A DNA stretch of 64,000 bases from Aestuariivirga litoralis. Its GTDB lineage: Bacteria; Pseudomonadota; Alphaproteobacteria; Rhizobiales; Aestuariivirgaceae. Under the pieces are notes generated by a model. The model did no database searches. It was not told the DNA's origin and was given only the letters and a program-made list of their open reading frames with translations. The number at the start of each line of letters is the position of its first letter. Position 1 is the stretch's first letter. A program made the translations under genes and the position numbers. Below, one piece after another: positions 51,114 to 59,291 of this stretch. Location of the stretch: assembly GCF_003234965.1 (NCBI RefSeq), contig NZ_QKVK01000001.1, forward strand, positions 124,001 through 188,000, in the 5' to 3' direction.

Positions 51114-51875
51114 TTAAGCGAGCGCGATGGCCGAGATGAGGCGGCCATAGTCCTTTTCGTTGCGGTGTGTGGCGCGGCGATAGCTGAAGAAGCGCTGCTC
51201 GTCACTGCAGGTGCAGAGCGACAGGTTGACGACAGTGCCCACACCCTCGTCCCGCAGGCGGTTTTCCAGATAGGCCGGAAGGTCGAACATGTAGTGGCCG
51301 GCGCGCGGCGAGGCCGTGAAGAAGCGCGCATTCTGCGCGTCGGCCTCGATGAAGCGGCCCGGAAACTCGGGGCCCACTTCGTAGGCCGCCTGGGAAATCA
51401 TCGGACCGATCACGGCGGTGATGTTCCGCCGGCTGGCACCCTGCGCTTCCATCACGTCGAGCGTCCGCGCGGTGACGCCGGTGAGTGCTCCCTTCCACCC
51501 GGCATGGGCGGCGCCGATCACCTTCGCCTGCGGATCGGCAAACAGTACGGGGCCGCAATCGGCGGTGAGCACGCCGAGGCCGATGCCGGGCGTCTTCGTC
51601 ACCAGCGCATCGACGCGCGGCCGCTCCTCGCCTTGCCACGGGCCCGTGACCACAACGGCATCGGGGCTGTGGACCTGCCAGGCGGAGAGCAAGTGATCGG
51701 GCGCCACACCGAGCTTGTCGGCCACCACGGCGCGATTCTTCGTGACCGTCTCCTTGTCGTCTCCCGAACCCATGCCGCAGTTGAGCGAGTCGAAGAGGCC
51801 CGTCGAATGGCCACCCTCACGGGTGAAGAAGCCGTGGGAAATGCCGCCGAGGGCCAGTGCGTCCGATGCGATCAT
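51114..51875 (-). CDS. pgeF: Peptidoglycan editing factor PgeF (polyphenol-oxidase fold)
   Basis: A 253-residue protein of the DUF152/LACC1 family. The metal-binding His/Cys residues lie in WQVHSPDAVVV, VLTADCGPVLF and GAAHAGWKG. PgeF removes or prevents misincorporated amino acids in peptidoglycan stems; family members also act on purine nucleosides. It is three bases after midA and follows lgt, the conserved rhizobial arrangement. Start at the ATG at 51875. Confidence 0.93.
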   Translation of the reverse strand: MIASDALALGGISHGFFTREGGHSTGLFDSLNCGMGSGDDKETVTKNRAVVADKLGVAPDHLLSAWQVHSPDAVVVTGPWQGEERPRVDALVTKTPGIGLGVLTADCGPVLFADPQAKVIGAAHAGWKGALTGVTARTLDVMEAQGASRRNITAVIGPMISQAAYEVGPEFPGRFIEADAQNARFFTASPRAGHYMFDLPAYLENRLRDEGVGTVVNLSLCTCSDEQRFFSYRRATHRNEKDYGRLISAIALA

Positions 51876-51878
51876 GGT

Positions 51879-52928
51879 TCATCCGAAGGGATAGGGCGTG
51901 CTCATGCCCGGCGAGGTGGCGCAGAGCAGCTTGAACAGGTTACCCATTTGCGCCTCATCCGCAAGCCGCGCCATCTGGCGCGCGAGAACCTCGCGGGTTG
52001 CGGCATCAGCCTTGCCCTGCAGTTGTGCCACGCGCTGCTCCAGCCCCATGGCGAGGAGGAAGTCGCGCTGGGTCATGCCGCGATGGGTGATGGCGCCGCC
52101 CTCGCCGAGCGCATGGGCGAGCTTCTCGAAATCGACGTGCGAGGTGAGGTCCGCCTCGCCCGGCGTTTCGGTGACGGGCACGAAGCGGTGCGCGCGCATC
52201 GCCTGCAGCGTATCGCCCGGCGCGGTGTGGAGATGGCCATAGTCGATGACGAGGGCCGCGCCCCGGTGGGCGGCAAGCCTGGCGCCGATGTGGCGCGCGA
52301 TCTCGTCACGCGCCGGGGCAAACTCCATCACGTCGCCGTCCTTGCCCATCGCGCCCGGCACGATGCCGCCCACGCCGATCGAGAGCCTGTCCTGCGTGAG
52401 GCCGATGACCCGCTCGCGCCACACGCCGTCCCGGCGTTCGAACTGGCGGATGGGGATGGCGTCAAAGAATTCGTTCGCCAGCAGGATCATCGGGCCCTCG
52501 GGCACGTCCTCCAGCCGGTCATGCCAGGTGGCGCCCTCGCCCACCGCCTCGCGCTGCCTGGCGCGCAGCACCGGGCTGGTCTCGACGAGATGGACGCTGG
52601 CCGCAGCGGCGAAACCGGGGGCGGCCTTGCGGACCGTGCGCAGCACATCGGCCATCAGCGTGCCGCGGCCCGGGCCGAGCTCGACCAGGTTGAAGCTGTC
52701 GGGCTGGCCCATGAGGCCCCATGCACCCACGGCCCAGACGCCGACCAGTTCGCCGAAAACCTGGCTGACCTCCGGGGCGGTGATGAAATCGCCGCGGTCG
52801 CCCAGCGGATCCCGCGTGATGTAGTAGCCGTGGCGGGGATGGCCGAGGCAGAGGGCCATGTAGCGGTCGATCCGCAGCGGACCCTCGGCGGCGATCAGGT
52901 CGGCGAGGAAGGTTTCAAGCGGGTTCAT
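51879..52928 (-). CDS. SAM-dependent methyltransferase MidA/NDUFAF7 family
   Basis: A 349-residue protein of the DUF185 family: IDRYMALCLGHPRHGYYITR, GDFITAPEVSQVFGELVGVWA, the SAM motif LVELGPGRGTLMAD, NEFFDAIPIRQF and YGHLHTAPGDTLQAM. The mitochondrial NDUFAF7/MidA methylates an arginine of complex I subunit NDUFS2, so the bacterial protein may do likewise for NuoC/D. It overlaps lgt by 14 bases, and pgeF follows after three bases, so the three genes are one operon. Target inferred from the family. Confidence 0.9.
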   Translation of the reverse strand: MNPLETFLADLIAAEGPLRIDRYMALCLGHPRHGYYITRDPLGDRGDFITAPEVSQVFGELVGVWAVGAWGLMGQPDSFNLVELGPGRGTLMADVLRTVRKAAPGFAAAASVHLVETSPVLRARQREAVGEGATWHDRLEDVPEGPMILLANEFFDAIPIRQFERRDGVWRERVIGLTQDRLSIGVGGIVPGAMGKDGDVMEFAPARDEIARHIGARLAAHRGAALVIDYGHLHTAPGDTLQAMRAHRFVPVTETPGEADLTSHVDFEKLAHALGEGGAITHRGMTQRDFLLAMGLEQRVAQLQGKADAATREVLARQMARLADEAQMGNLFKLLCATSPGMSTPYPFG

Positions 52929-53748
52929 GACGCGACCTGAGGAGCAGCCACACGCCCACCGCGCAGAGCGGCAGCGACAGGATCATGCCCATGGTGAGGA
53001 AGCCGCCGAAATAGCCGAGGAAGGCATCGGGCTCCCGGAAGCATTCGGCGAGGATGCGGGACAGGCCATAGACCAGTGCAAAGATGCCCGACGCCCGGCC
53101 GGGGTGCTGCAATGCACCATAGCGGTGGGTGGCAATCCTGACCGCGAGGAACAGCACGCCGCCCTCGAGGACGGCCTCGTAGAGCTGGCTGGGGTGGCGG
53201 GGAACCTGCAGCTGGTCATGCGGGAAGACGATGCCCCAGGGCAAATCCGTCGGGCGGCCCCAGAGTTCGCCATTGACGAAATTGGCCAGCCGCCCCAGTC
53301 CGAGGCCAACCGGCACCGAGGCGGCGCCAAGGTCCAGCATCCGGTCGAGGCTGCAGCCGATGGCGCGGCCATAGAGCAGGCAGGCCACCACCACGCCGAG
53401 GAAGCCGCCATGGAACGACATGCCGCCATCCCACATCTTCAGGATGTCCAGCGGGTGGGCGAGGTAGAACAGCGGCTTGTAGAACAGCACGTAGCCGAGC
53501 CGCCCGCCCAGCACCACGCCCAGCACCGACCAGATGAAGAAATCATCGACCTGGGCCACCGTCATGGAGGGCTTCCGGCCGCCCCAGAGCCGGGGGGTGG
53601 AGACCAGCCGCTTCATGTACCAGGAGGCGAAGACCAGCCCGACGATATAGGCCACCGCATACCAGCGCACCGCGAAGGGGCCGAGCTGGACGATGACCGG
53701 ATCGACATCGGGAAAGGGAATGACGGCGAGGAGGCCCGGGAGAGTCAT
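52915..53748 (-). CDS. lgt: Phosphatidylglycerol-prolipoprotein diacylglyceryl transferase
   Basis: The ATG at 53748 gives 277 residues; a GTG four codons earlier is the alternative. About seven membrane helices; the Lgt signature GRLANFVNGELWGRPTDLPW is near residue 155, with GGRLGYVLFY and SFHGGFLGVVVA before it. Lgt transfers diacylglycerol from phosphatidylglycerol to the lipobox cysteine of prolipoproteins, such as the three lipoproteins in this window. First gene of the lgt-midA-pgeF operon, divergent from ubiK. Confidence 0.96.
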   Translation of the reverse strand: MTLPGLLAVIPFPDVDPVIVQLGPFAVRWYAVAYIVGLVFASWYMKRLVSTPRLWGGRKPSMTVAQVDDFFIWSVLGVVLGGRLGYVLFYKPLFYLAHPLDILKMWDGGMSFHGGFLGVVVACLLYGRAIGCSLDRMLDLGAASVPVGLGLGRLANFVNGELWGRPTDLPWGIVFPHDQLQVPRHPSQLYEAVLEGGVLFLAVRIATHRYGALQHPGRASGIFALVYGLSRILAECFREPDAFLGYFGGFLTMGMILSLPLCAVGVWLLLRSRHEPA

Positions 53749-53868
53749 GGCGGCGGACACTGGGCGCTCGCCCCTGCCCCGTCAAGGCGGCCCGGGGGCG
53801 CGGCGACGCCGCATCTTGAACTCGCAGGCCAAACCCCATAGCTAGGGCATTCAAAGAGGAATACCGCC

Positions 53869-54147
53869 ATGACCACCACGCAGACCCGCTTCTTCGATGA
53901 ACTGGCCAAGCTGATGACCAATGCCGCCGGGGCAGCCCAGGGCGTGCGCCGCGAGGTGGACACCCTCGTGCAGTCGCAGATGGAGCGGGTGCTCAACAAC
54001 ATGGAACTGGTGAAGCGCGAGGAATTCGAGGCCGTGAAGGCCATGGCCGCCAGGGCGCGCGAGGAAAACGAGGCGCTCCACGCCCGGATCGCCGCACTCG
54101 AGGCGAAGCTCGGATCCGGCGGCGCCTCCGACCAGCGCGCCGACTGA
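53869..54147 (+). CDS. Accessory factor UbiK/BMFP family protein
   Basis: A 92-residue helical protein: RFFDELAKLMTNAAGAAQGV, then VQSQMERVLNNMELVKREEFE and a C-terminal coiled coil AREENEALHARIAALEAKL. This is the BMFP (DUF526) family, which in E. coli (UbiK) helps assemble ubiquinone-synthesis enzymes; Brucella membrane-fusogenic protein belongs here too. The protein is short and trimeric in known cases. It is divergent from lgt, in front of the YbjN gene. Confidence 0.9.
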   Translation: MTTTQTRFFDELAKLMTNAAGAAQGVRREVDTLVQSQMERVLNNMELVKREEFEAVKAMAARAREENEALHARIAALEAKLGSGGASDQRAD

Positions 54148-54201
54148 GGGCTCGCTCTCCGTCATCCACAGGCGGCGGGAAAAAAGTCATTCCCTGTGGA
54201 G

Positions 54202-54284
54202 GAATCATCTGAACCTCGTGGCCGACTCTTGATGCGACTCAATGTGTTGGGCAGTTTCCCTCCCGTGGGCTCGGCGGATGATTC
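54202..54284. promoter_or_regulatory. Cluster of four GANTC (CcrM) sites upstream of YbjN gene
   Basis: GAATC at 54202, GACTC at 54224, GACTC at 54236 and GATTC at 54280 lie within 83 bases; chance expectation is about 0.3. GANTC is the target of the cell-cycle methyltransferase CcrM in alphaproteobacteria, and such sites in promoters make transcription methylation-dependent via GcrA. The region lies directly before the YbjN start. Confidence 0.5.
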
Positions 54285-54306
54285 GTCAGCCAGCGGAGGA
54301 ATGACG

Positions 54307-54810
54307 ATGGCCCTCGAGGCCCTTGAACGCGACGAAGACCTCAGCAATCCGCTCGACCGGGTGGAACGCATCGCCGAGGCCTATGACTGGGCCTTCTCGC
54401 GCACCGATGCCCGTGAAGTGACGATGGAAGTGTCCGGCGGCTGGAGCGACATGTCGATCTCGCTCAACTGGCGCGACGAGTTCGAGATCCTGCACGTGGC
54501 GGTGAGCCTCGAGATGAAGGTGCCGCAGGCCCGCCGCGACGAGGTGACGAAGCTGCTGGCCCGCATCAACGAGCAGCTGCTCGTCGGCCATTTCGACCTG
54601 TGGCACCTGGATGGCAGCCTTCTTTTCCGCAACAGCCTGCTGCTCGCCGGCAATGCCGAGGCCAATGACGCCCAGTGCGAGGCGCTGATCCGCTTTGCGG
54701 TCGACACCTGCGAGCGCTATTTTCCGGCCGTGCAGTTCGTCGTGTGGGCCGGCCAGCCGGCCGAACAGGCGCTGGAGGCCGCAATGATCGACACATGGGG
54801 TGAAGCCTAG
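54307..54810 (+). CDS. YbjN domain-containing protein
   Basis: The ATG at 54307 (GGAGGA seven bases upstream) gives 167 residues; an ATG two codons earlier is too close to the ribosome-binding site. The YbjN fold, like type III secretion chaperones, is seen in LDRVERIAEAYDWAFSRTDA, VSGGWSDMSISLNWRDEFEI-LHVAVSL and LLVGHFDLWHLDG, then LLFRNSLLLAGNAE. Function is unknown; in E. coli YbjN affects stress and motility. In alphaproteobacteria it is consistently followed by proC, as here, with the two stop/start codons adjacent. A GANTC cluster upstream suggests cell-cycle regulation. Confidence 0.87.
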   Translation: MALEALERDEDLSNPLDRVERIAEAYDWAFSRTDAREVTMEVSGGWSDMSISLNWRDEFEILHVAVSLEMKVPQARRDEVTKLLARINEQLLVGHFDLWHLDGSLLFRNSLLLAGNAEANDAQCEALIRFAVDTCERYFPAVQFVVWAGQPAEQALEAAMIDTWGEA

Positions 54811-55632
54811 ATGGTGAAGCTGGCCGGAACGCTGGTGCTGGTGGGGGCCGGCAAGATGGGCGGGGCCATGCTGGAAGGCTGGCTCGCCGGCGGGGCGGAC
54901 CCGGCGCGCATCGTGGCGATGGACCCTTCCCCGCCGCCCGAGATGAGGGAGCTGATCGCGCGCCACGACATCCGGCTGAACCCGGACGTGGCGGGCATCA
55001 CCGATGCCCAGGTCGTCATCATCGCGGTGAAGCCGCAGATGATGGAGGAGGTGCTGCCGCGCATCGCCCCGCTCAAGTCCTCGAAGCCCCTGGTGCTGAC
55101 CGTGGCCGCAGGCAAGACCATCGCCTCCTACGAGCGCCACTTCGGCGCCGACGCGGCGGTGATCCGCACCATTCCCAATACGCCGGCCGCGGTGGGCCGC
55201 GGCATCACGGCCATGGCGTCCAACCCCAATGTCACCCCCGCCCAGCTGGCCCTGGCGCGCACCCTGCTCGAATCGGTGGGCGAAGTGGTGACGGTGGAGA
55301 CCGAGGGCATGATCGACATGGTGACCGCCGTGTCGGGATCGGGGCCGGCCTATGTGTTCTATCTCACCGAGTGCCTGGCGGCGGCGGGCGAGAAGATCGG
55401 GCTGCCGAAGGAGCTGGCCACCCAGCTGGCCCGCGCCACAGTGGCAGGCTCGGGCGAGCTGATGCGCCAGTCCGGCACCGACGCGGGCGTGCTGCGCCAG
55501 AACGTGACCTCGCCCAAGGGCACCACCTACGAGGCGCTGCAGGTGCTGATGGCGGAGGACACCGGCATGGGGCCGCTGTTCGAGAAGGCTGTGGCCGCCG
55601 CCCTCCGCCGCTCGCGCGAACTGGCCAGCTGA
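54811..55632 (+). CDS. proC: Pyrroline-5-carboxylate reductase
   Basis: A 273-residue NADPH enzyme that makes proline from pyrroline-5-carboxylate. The N-terminal Rossmann motif TLVLVGAGKMGGAMLEGW, VIIAVKPQMMEE and VRTIPNTPAAVGRGITAM-like segments (IRTIPNTPAAVG), plus the GSGPAYVFYLTE and the C-terminal SPKGTTYEALQVL, are all ProC signatures. It starts immediately after the YbjN stop codon. The csaA and NUDIX genes follow within ten bases each, so all probably share a transcript. Confidence 0.96.
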   Translation: MVKLAGTLVLVGAGKMGGAMLEGWLAGGADPARIVAMDPSPPPEMRELIARHDIRLNPDVAGITDAQVVIIAVKPQMMEEVLPRIAPLKSSKPLVLTVAAGKTIASYERHFGADAAVIRTIPNTPAAVGRGITAMASNPNVTPAQLALARTLLESVGEVVTVETEGMIDMVTAVSGSGPAYVFYLTECLAAAGEKIGLPKELATQLARATVAGSGELMRQSGTDAGVLRQNVTSPKGTTYEALQVLMAEDTGMGPLFEKAVAAALRRSRELAS

Positions 55633-55641
55633 GGGACAGCG

Positions 55642-55977
55642 ATGACGGCGACTTTCGATGATTTCCTGAAGATCGATGTGCGGGTCGGCACCATCATCGG
55701 GGTCGAGCCCTTCCCGGAGGCCCGCAAGCCCGCCTTCAAGCTGAAGATCGACTTCGGGCCCGAGATCGGCGTGAAGAAATCCTCTGCCCAGGTGACGAAG
55801 TATTACACGCCCGACACTCTGGTGGGCCGGCAGGTGGCGGCGGTGGTGAACTTCCCGCCGCGCCAGATTGGCAAGTTCATGTCGGAAGTGCTGACGCTGG
55901 GCTTCCCCGACGGCGAGGGCGACGTGGTGCTGGTGGCGGTGGAACGCCCGGTGCCGAATGGCGGGCGGCTTTATTAG
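55642..55977 (+). CDS. csaA: tRNA-binding protein CsaA
   Basis: A 111-residue OB-fold protein: [33 protein letters not shown], then [29 protein letters not shown]. This is the CsaA/EMAP-II-like tRNA-binding domain. CsaA binds tRNA and has chaperone activity, with a possible role in protein export. It starts nine bases after proC and ends three bases before the NUDIX gene. The length is normal. Confidence 0.93.
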   Translation: MTATFDDFLKIDVRVGTIIGVEPFPEARKPAFKLKIDFGPEIGVKKSSAQVTKYYTPDTLVGRQVAAVVNFPPRQIGKFMSEVLTLGFPDGEGDVVLVAVERPVPNGGRLY

Positions 55978-55980
55978 GCG

Positions 55981-56355
55981 ATGCGCATGCGCGCCTGCGG
56001 CCTGGTGCGGCGCGACGGCAGGCTGCTGCTGCAGCGGAAACGACATGAAGCGATCTGGGCGTTGCCTGGTGGGAGAGTTGAGCCGGGCGAGACCCCCGAG
56101 GCCGCACTGCTGCGCGAATTCCAGGAAGAGCTTGGCTGGCAGGTGAGTATCGCGGCCCGGCTGTGGCAGATCGAGAATGTCTTCACCCATCATGGCGAGG
56201 ATGTGCGGCAGACTGAAATCTGCTTCGCAGTATCCTGCGATGCGCAGCTGACAGTGAAGGATGAAACGCTGGAGTTCCGCTGGATCTCACCTGTGGAGTT
56301 GCACACGCTCGATGTGCGCCCCGAAGAGGTGCGGCGCCGTCTCGCCGGTTCCTGA
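55981..56355 (+). CDS. NUDIX hydrolase
   Basis: A 124-residue protein with a full Nudix box: GGRVEPGETPEAALLREFQE-ELGW, where the catalytic glutamates are in REFQEELG. The beta strand MRACGLVRRDGRLLLQRKRH opens the fold. It cleaves nucleoside diphosphate-X compounds, perhaps damaged nucleotides or coenzymes; the substrate cannot be told. Last of the proC-csaA-NUDIX run. The start could be either of two ATGs, 55981 or 55987. Confidence 0.88.
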   Translation: MRMRACGLVRRDGRLLLQRKRHEAIWALPGGRVEPGETPEAALLREFQEELGWQVSIAARLWQIENVFTHHGEDVRQTEICFAVSCDAQLTVKDETLEFRWISPVELHTLDVRPEEVRRRLAGS

Positions 56356-56410
56356 GCCCGCTGGGGTGGGTGATCGGTGCAGGAAAAAATCCACTTTCGG
56401 AATTTAGTCC

Positions 56411-56439
56411 TTGACAGCGCGCGCTCGATGTGCTATGAA
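56411..56439 (+). promoter_or_regulatory. Strong sigma-70 promoter with no clear gene
   Basis: Perfect -35 TTGACA (56411-56416), a 17-base spacer and TATGAA (56434-56439). A transcript would start near 56446 and read first through the family B hairpin, then the short signal-like frame at 56645. Strongest promoter match I find in the window. Confidence 0.6.
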
Positions 56440-56468
56440 AGGGCATACTCCGAAAATTTATTCAAAAC

Positions 56469-56553
56469 CGTTATCCCGGCGAAGGCCGGGATCCCGCTTT
56501 CCATGAGCATGTGCTGAACCAAAGCTGGATCCCGGCCTTCGCCGGGATGACGG
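56469..56553. repeat. Palindromic repeat, family B, complete copy
   Basis: TTATCCCGGCGAAGGCCGGG on the left is mirrored by CCCGGCCTTCGCCGGGATGA on the right across a loop of about 35 bases. Lies between the strong promoter and the next gene. Confidence 0.87.
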
Positions 56554-56716
56554 CGTTGGGGGTTGGGCGACGGCCTGGTTGCGGCGTGTGACGCGGCACA
56601 CGATTTTGCGCAGGGCGCGACAGACAAGAGGGTGAGGGCGGATTATGTTCAGTGCGCTGTGGCGGCTGACGATGGTGCTGCTGGGCCTGATTGCAGCCCC
56701 GCCGTTCCTTGCGGCA

Positions 56717-56748
56717 AAGCGGGGTCCCGGCTTTCGCCGGGATGACGG
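56717..56748. repeat. Palindromic repeat, family B, single arm
   Basis: AAGCGGGGTCCCGGCTTTCG-CCGGGATGACGG matches one arm of family B, and interrupts the short frame starting at 56645, ending 26 bases before the next gene's stop. Confidence 0.7.
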
Positions 56749-56773
56749 ACATGCGTGGAGGCGTGGCGGAGCC

Positions 56774-57244
56774 TCAGCCCATCCCGAACATCTTCTTCCA
56801 GCTGTTCATGGCCTGCATCCACGGGTTTTCCGCGGCGGGGCCCTGGCCCCAGATGTCCATGGGGGGCTTCATGCCGAAGATCTTCTCGTAGGATTCGAGC
56901 GTCATCTTCCAGGCGTCGGCCATGTTGGAGAACTGCTTGGCATCCATGCCCTGGGCGGCGGGGCGCTCGGTGATCATCGACCCAAGGTTCTCCCAGTAGT
57001 TCTGGGCATTCTGCAGATGCATCATCCAGGCGTCGTTGACGGGGCCCGGCGGGATCACCTGGTGGCCGGCGCGCATGGCGAGGAACAGGAACTTGCGGTA
57101 TTCCTCGATGACGCGCTGCGCCATCTCGGAATTCTGGCCCATCTGCTTCTGCATCATCTCCATGAGGGGGGCGAAGGCCTGCAGGCCATCGGCGTTCATC
57201 AGGTTGAGCTTGAGCCAGAGCGGGTCGAGGCGATAATCCATCAT
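56774..57244 (-). CDS. Hypothetical helical protein in the PetP/PetR operon
   Basis: A 156-residue soluble protein starting at one of two adjacent ATGs (57244 or 57241) seven bases after the histidine kinase stop, so last gene of the regulatory operon. I do not recognise the family. Features are many Met and Trp residues (LMEMMQKQMGQNSEMAQR; MMHLQNAQNYWENLGSM; and the end MNSWKKMFGMG) and the segment LAMRAGHQVIPPGPVNDAWM-MHL, which faintly resembles the H-P-VD-xW-H-HL motif of glycine-rich-domain-containing proteins. Longer readings upstream are antisense to the kinase. No signal peptide. Confidence 0.65.
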   Translation of the reverse strand: MMDYRLDPLWLKLNLMNADGLQAFAPLMEMMQKQMGQNSEMAQRVIEEYRKFLFLAMRAGHQVIPPGPVNDAWMMHLQNAQNYWENLGSMITERPAAQGMDAKQFSNMADAWKMTLESYEKIFGMKPPMDIWGQGPAAENPWMQAMNSWKKMFGMG

Positions 57245-57251
57245 CCACCAC

Positions 57252-58592
57252 CTATACAGGGATTTGCACGGCGGCGCGAAGCCCGCCTTTCGGACTATCC
57301 GCCAGCTGCAGCTCGCCGCCATGGGCGCGCGCGATATCGAGCGCGATGGCAAGACCGAGGCCCGTTCCCGTCTCGTCCAGGTTCCGGGCATTGTCGAGGC
57401 GGACGAAGGGGCGGAAGGCCTCCGCCCGCTTGTCCGGCGGAATGCCCGGCCCGTCATCGTCGACCAGCAGCGTCAGCATGTGGTCCGCCACGCGCGCCGT
57501 CACCTTCACCGAACTGGCGTAGCGCACGGCATTGCCGATCAGGTTTGCCAGCAGGCGGCCGAAGGCATTGGGCTTGACCCGCACCATCTGGCCCTGCGGC
57601 ACGTCGATCTCGCAGGCGCCGTCACGGCAGGCGCGGGCCGCGTTCTGCACGAGCGGCAGGAGTTCGACCAGCTGCGGCGTCTCGCCGGCATCGCCCTTGA
57701 CGAAGGCCATGTAGGCCTCGAGCATGCGCTGCATCTCGTCCACGTCTTCCTTCAGGGGCTGCACCTTGGGCCCGTCGCCCAGCACGGCGAGCTCCAGCTT
57801 GAAGCGGGTGAGGATGGTGCGCAGGTCGTGGCTGACGCCGGCCAGCATGGCGGTGCGCTGCTCAACCTGCCGGGCGATACGGTCACGCATGTCGAGGAAG
57901 GCGACGCCCGCCGCCTTCACCTCGCGCGCGCCGCGCGGGCGGAAGGCGCCGAGATCGCGCCCCGTGCCGAAGCTCTGCGCCGCACGGGCAAGATCGGTGA
58001 TCGGGCGGATCTGGTTCCTGAGGAAGATGGTGGCGATGCCCAGCAGCAGCAGCGAGGAGAGCAGCATGAGCGCCAGCAGGAAGCCGGTGGAGGTAGCGAA
58101 GGTGCGCTCGCCCCTTGTGCGGAAATCGAAGATGACATCTGGCGCGGCCAGCACCTTGACCTCGACGAAGTCCGGCTGCTGGCTGATGTCGAGCCAGAAG
58201 GGACGGTTCATCTGCACCGTGAACTCGCGCGTCAGCCGCGTGTCGGCCCGCGAGAAGAACGGCGTCGGCAGCGGCCTCGGCAATTCACCGCGGGTGATGG
58301 TGAGGCCGAGCCCGAGCGTGTCGTTGGCCAGTGCCTCGATCCGGGCTTCCGCATCGGCGCTCTTGTCGGAGCTTTCATAAAGCTGCACCAGGGCGGCCAC
58401 GTCGCGCGCATAGCTGCGCGCCAGAAGCCTGGTCACGTTCTCGAAATGGCGCTCGAGGATGAGGCCCGTCATGATGGTCTGCAGCAGAACCACCGGCGCC
58501 ACGAGGATGATGAGGGCGCGCGGGAACAGCCCCTCGGGCATGTGGCGCTCGAGGAAGGTGTTGAAGCGGCTGTAGAGCCAGTTCTGGGCCAT
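57252..58592 (-). CDS. Sensor histidine kinase (EnvZ-like)
   Basis: A 446-residue membrane kinase. Two helices (LIILVAPVVLLQTIMTGLIL, about 27-46, and FLLALMLLSSLLLLGIATIF, 171-190) bracket a periplasmic sensor of about 125 residues; then HAMP, H-box AGVSHDLRTILTR (His255), N-box LIGNAVRYA, G1 LLVDDDGPGIPPDKR and G2 GTGLGLAIA. The layout is EnvZ-like. Its partner is the OmpR-type regulator 15 bases upstream on the transcript. In Rhodobacter, PetR lacks a clearly known kinase; here the kinase is part of the operon. The signal is unknown. Confidence 0.93.
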   Translation of the reverse strand: MAQNWLYSRFNTFLERHMPEGLFPRALIILVAPVVLLQTIMTGLILERHFENVTRLLARSYARDVAALVQLYESSDKSADAEARIEALANDTLGLGLTITRGELPRPLPTPFFSRADTRLTREFTVQMNRPFWLDISQQPDFVEVKVLAAPDVIFDFRTRGERTFATSTGFLLALMLLSSLLLLGIATIFLRNQIRPITDLARAAQSFGTGRDLGAFRPRGAREVKAAGVAFLDMRDRIARQVEQRTAMLAGVSHDLRTILTRFKLELAVLGDGPKVQPLKEDVDEMQRMLEAYMAFVKGDAGETPQLVELLPLVQNAARACRDGACEIDVPQGQMVRVKPNAFGRLLANLIGNAVRYASSVKVTARVADHMLTLLVDDDGPGIPPDKRAEAFRPFVRLDNARNLDETGTGLGLAIALDIARAHGGELQLADSPKGGLRAAVQIPV

Positions 58593-58607
58593 GCCCCTCA
58601 GCCTAGC

Positions 58608-59291
58608 TCAATCGACGTGCAGCACATAGCCCGCGCCGCGCACGGTCTGCAGGAAGACCGGGTTCGAGGGATCATCCTCGATCTTCTGGCGCAGGCGGTT
58701 GATCTGGACGTCGACGCTGCGGGCCCCCTCCTCCGAGCCTTCCGGGGCAAGGTCGCCGCGCGCCACGGTGCTGTTGGCGCTGGCGGCGAGGATGCGCAGC
58801 AGCTCACGCTCGCGCGTGGTGAGGCGGATGAGCTCCGCCCCCTTGCGCAGCTCGCCGCGCTGGAGGTGGAAGGTGAAGGGCCCGAAGCCGACTTCCGGCA
58901 GGCCGCGCCCCGGCTGCTCCTGGCGCTTCAGCAGGCCGCGGATGCGCAGCAGCAGTTCGCGCGGCTCGAAGGGCTTGGCGAGATAATCGTCGCTGCCGGT
59001 CTCGAGGCCGGCGATGCGGTCCGAGGCTTCGGCCAGGGCGGACAGCATCAAGACGGGAACCGGATTGCCCTCGGCGCGCAGCCACTCGGTGAAGGAGAGC
59101 CCGGTTTCCCCCGGCATCATGATGTCGAGCACCACGAGATCGAAGGACATGATGCGCATGCGCTCGCGCGCTTCCGCCGCGCTGGCCGCCACGGAGATGC
59201 GGAAGCCGTTCTCCATGAGATAGGCCTGGAGCAGGTTGCGGATGCGGCGGTCGTCATCGACCACCAGGATATGGGGAAGGTCATCCACCAT
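58608..59291 (-). CDS. petR: OmpR-family response regulator, PetR-like
   Basis: The ATG at 59291 gives 227 residues. Receiver domain with acidic pocket LVVDDD and phospho-acceptor Asp56 in VVLDIMMPGETG, Lys in YLAKPFEPREL; winged-helix output LIRLTTRERELLRILAASAN then INRLRQKIEDDPSNPVFLQT-VRGAGYVL. It overlaps the upstream MarR gene by 11 bases. A MarR-OmpR pair in this overlap is the petP-petR arrangement of Rhodobacter, required for cytochrome bc1 synthesis, which I use for the name. Orthology not tested by phylogeny. Confidence 0.85.
   Translation of the reverse strand: MVDDLPHILVVDDDRRIRNLLQAYLMENGFRISVAASAAEARERMRIMSFDLVVLDIMMPGETGLSFTEWLRAEGNPVPVLMLSALAEASDRIAGLETGSDDYLAKPFEPRELLLRIRGLLKRQEQPGRGLPEVGFGPFTFHLQRGELRKGAELIRLTTRERELLRILAASANSTVARGDLAPEGSEEGARSVDVQINRLRQKIEDDPSNPVFLQTVRGAGYVLHVD

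Larger units (their letters stand above)
56356..56773. other. Gene-poor 418-base stretch with promoter and repeats
   Basis: Holds an excellent sigma-70 promoter (56411), a family B hairpin (56469-56553), a second half element (56717) and, from 56645, a short frame (MFSALWRLTMVLLGLIAAPP, signal-like) that then runs into the repeat and antisense of the next gene. The last is probably a truncated or spurious gene. No other coding signal is visible. Confidence 0.55.

Noticed and set aside
50070-52940. Very long plus-strand open frame (956 codons) opposite midA, pgeF and the M24 gene
   Set aside because: Composed of charged, low-complexity His/Arg/Asp-rich sequence without domains, fully antisense to three well-supported genes; a GC-rich shadow frame.
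54286-56193. Long minus-strand frame (635 codons) opposite the YbjN, proC, csaA and NUDIX genes
   Set aside because: Antisense to four recognisable genes, His/Arg-rich with no recognisable motif; typical shadow of high-GC coding DNA.
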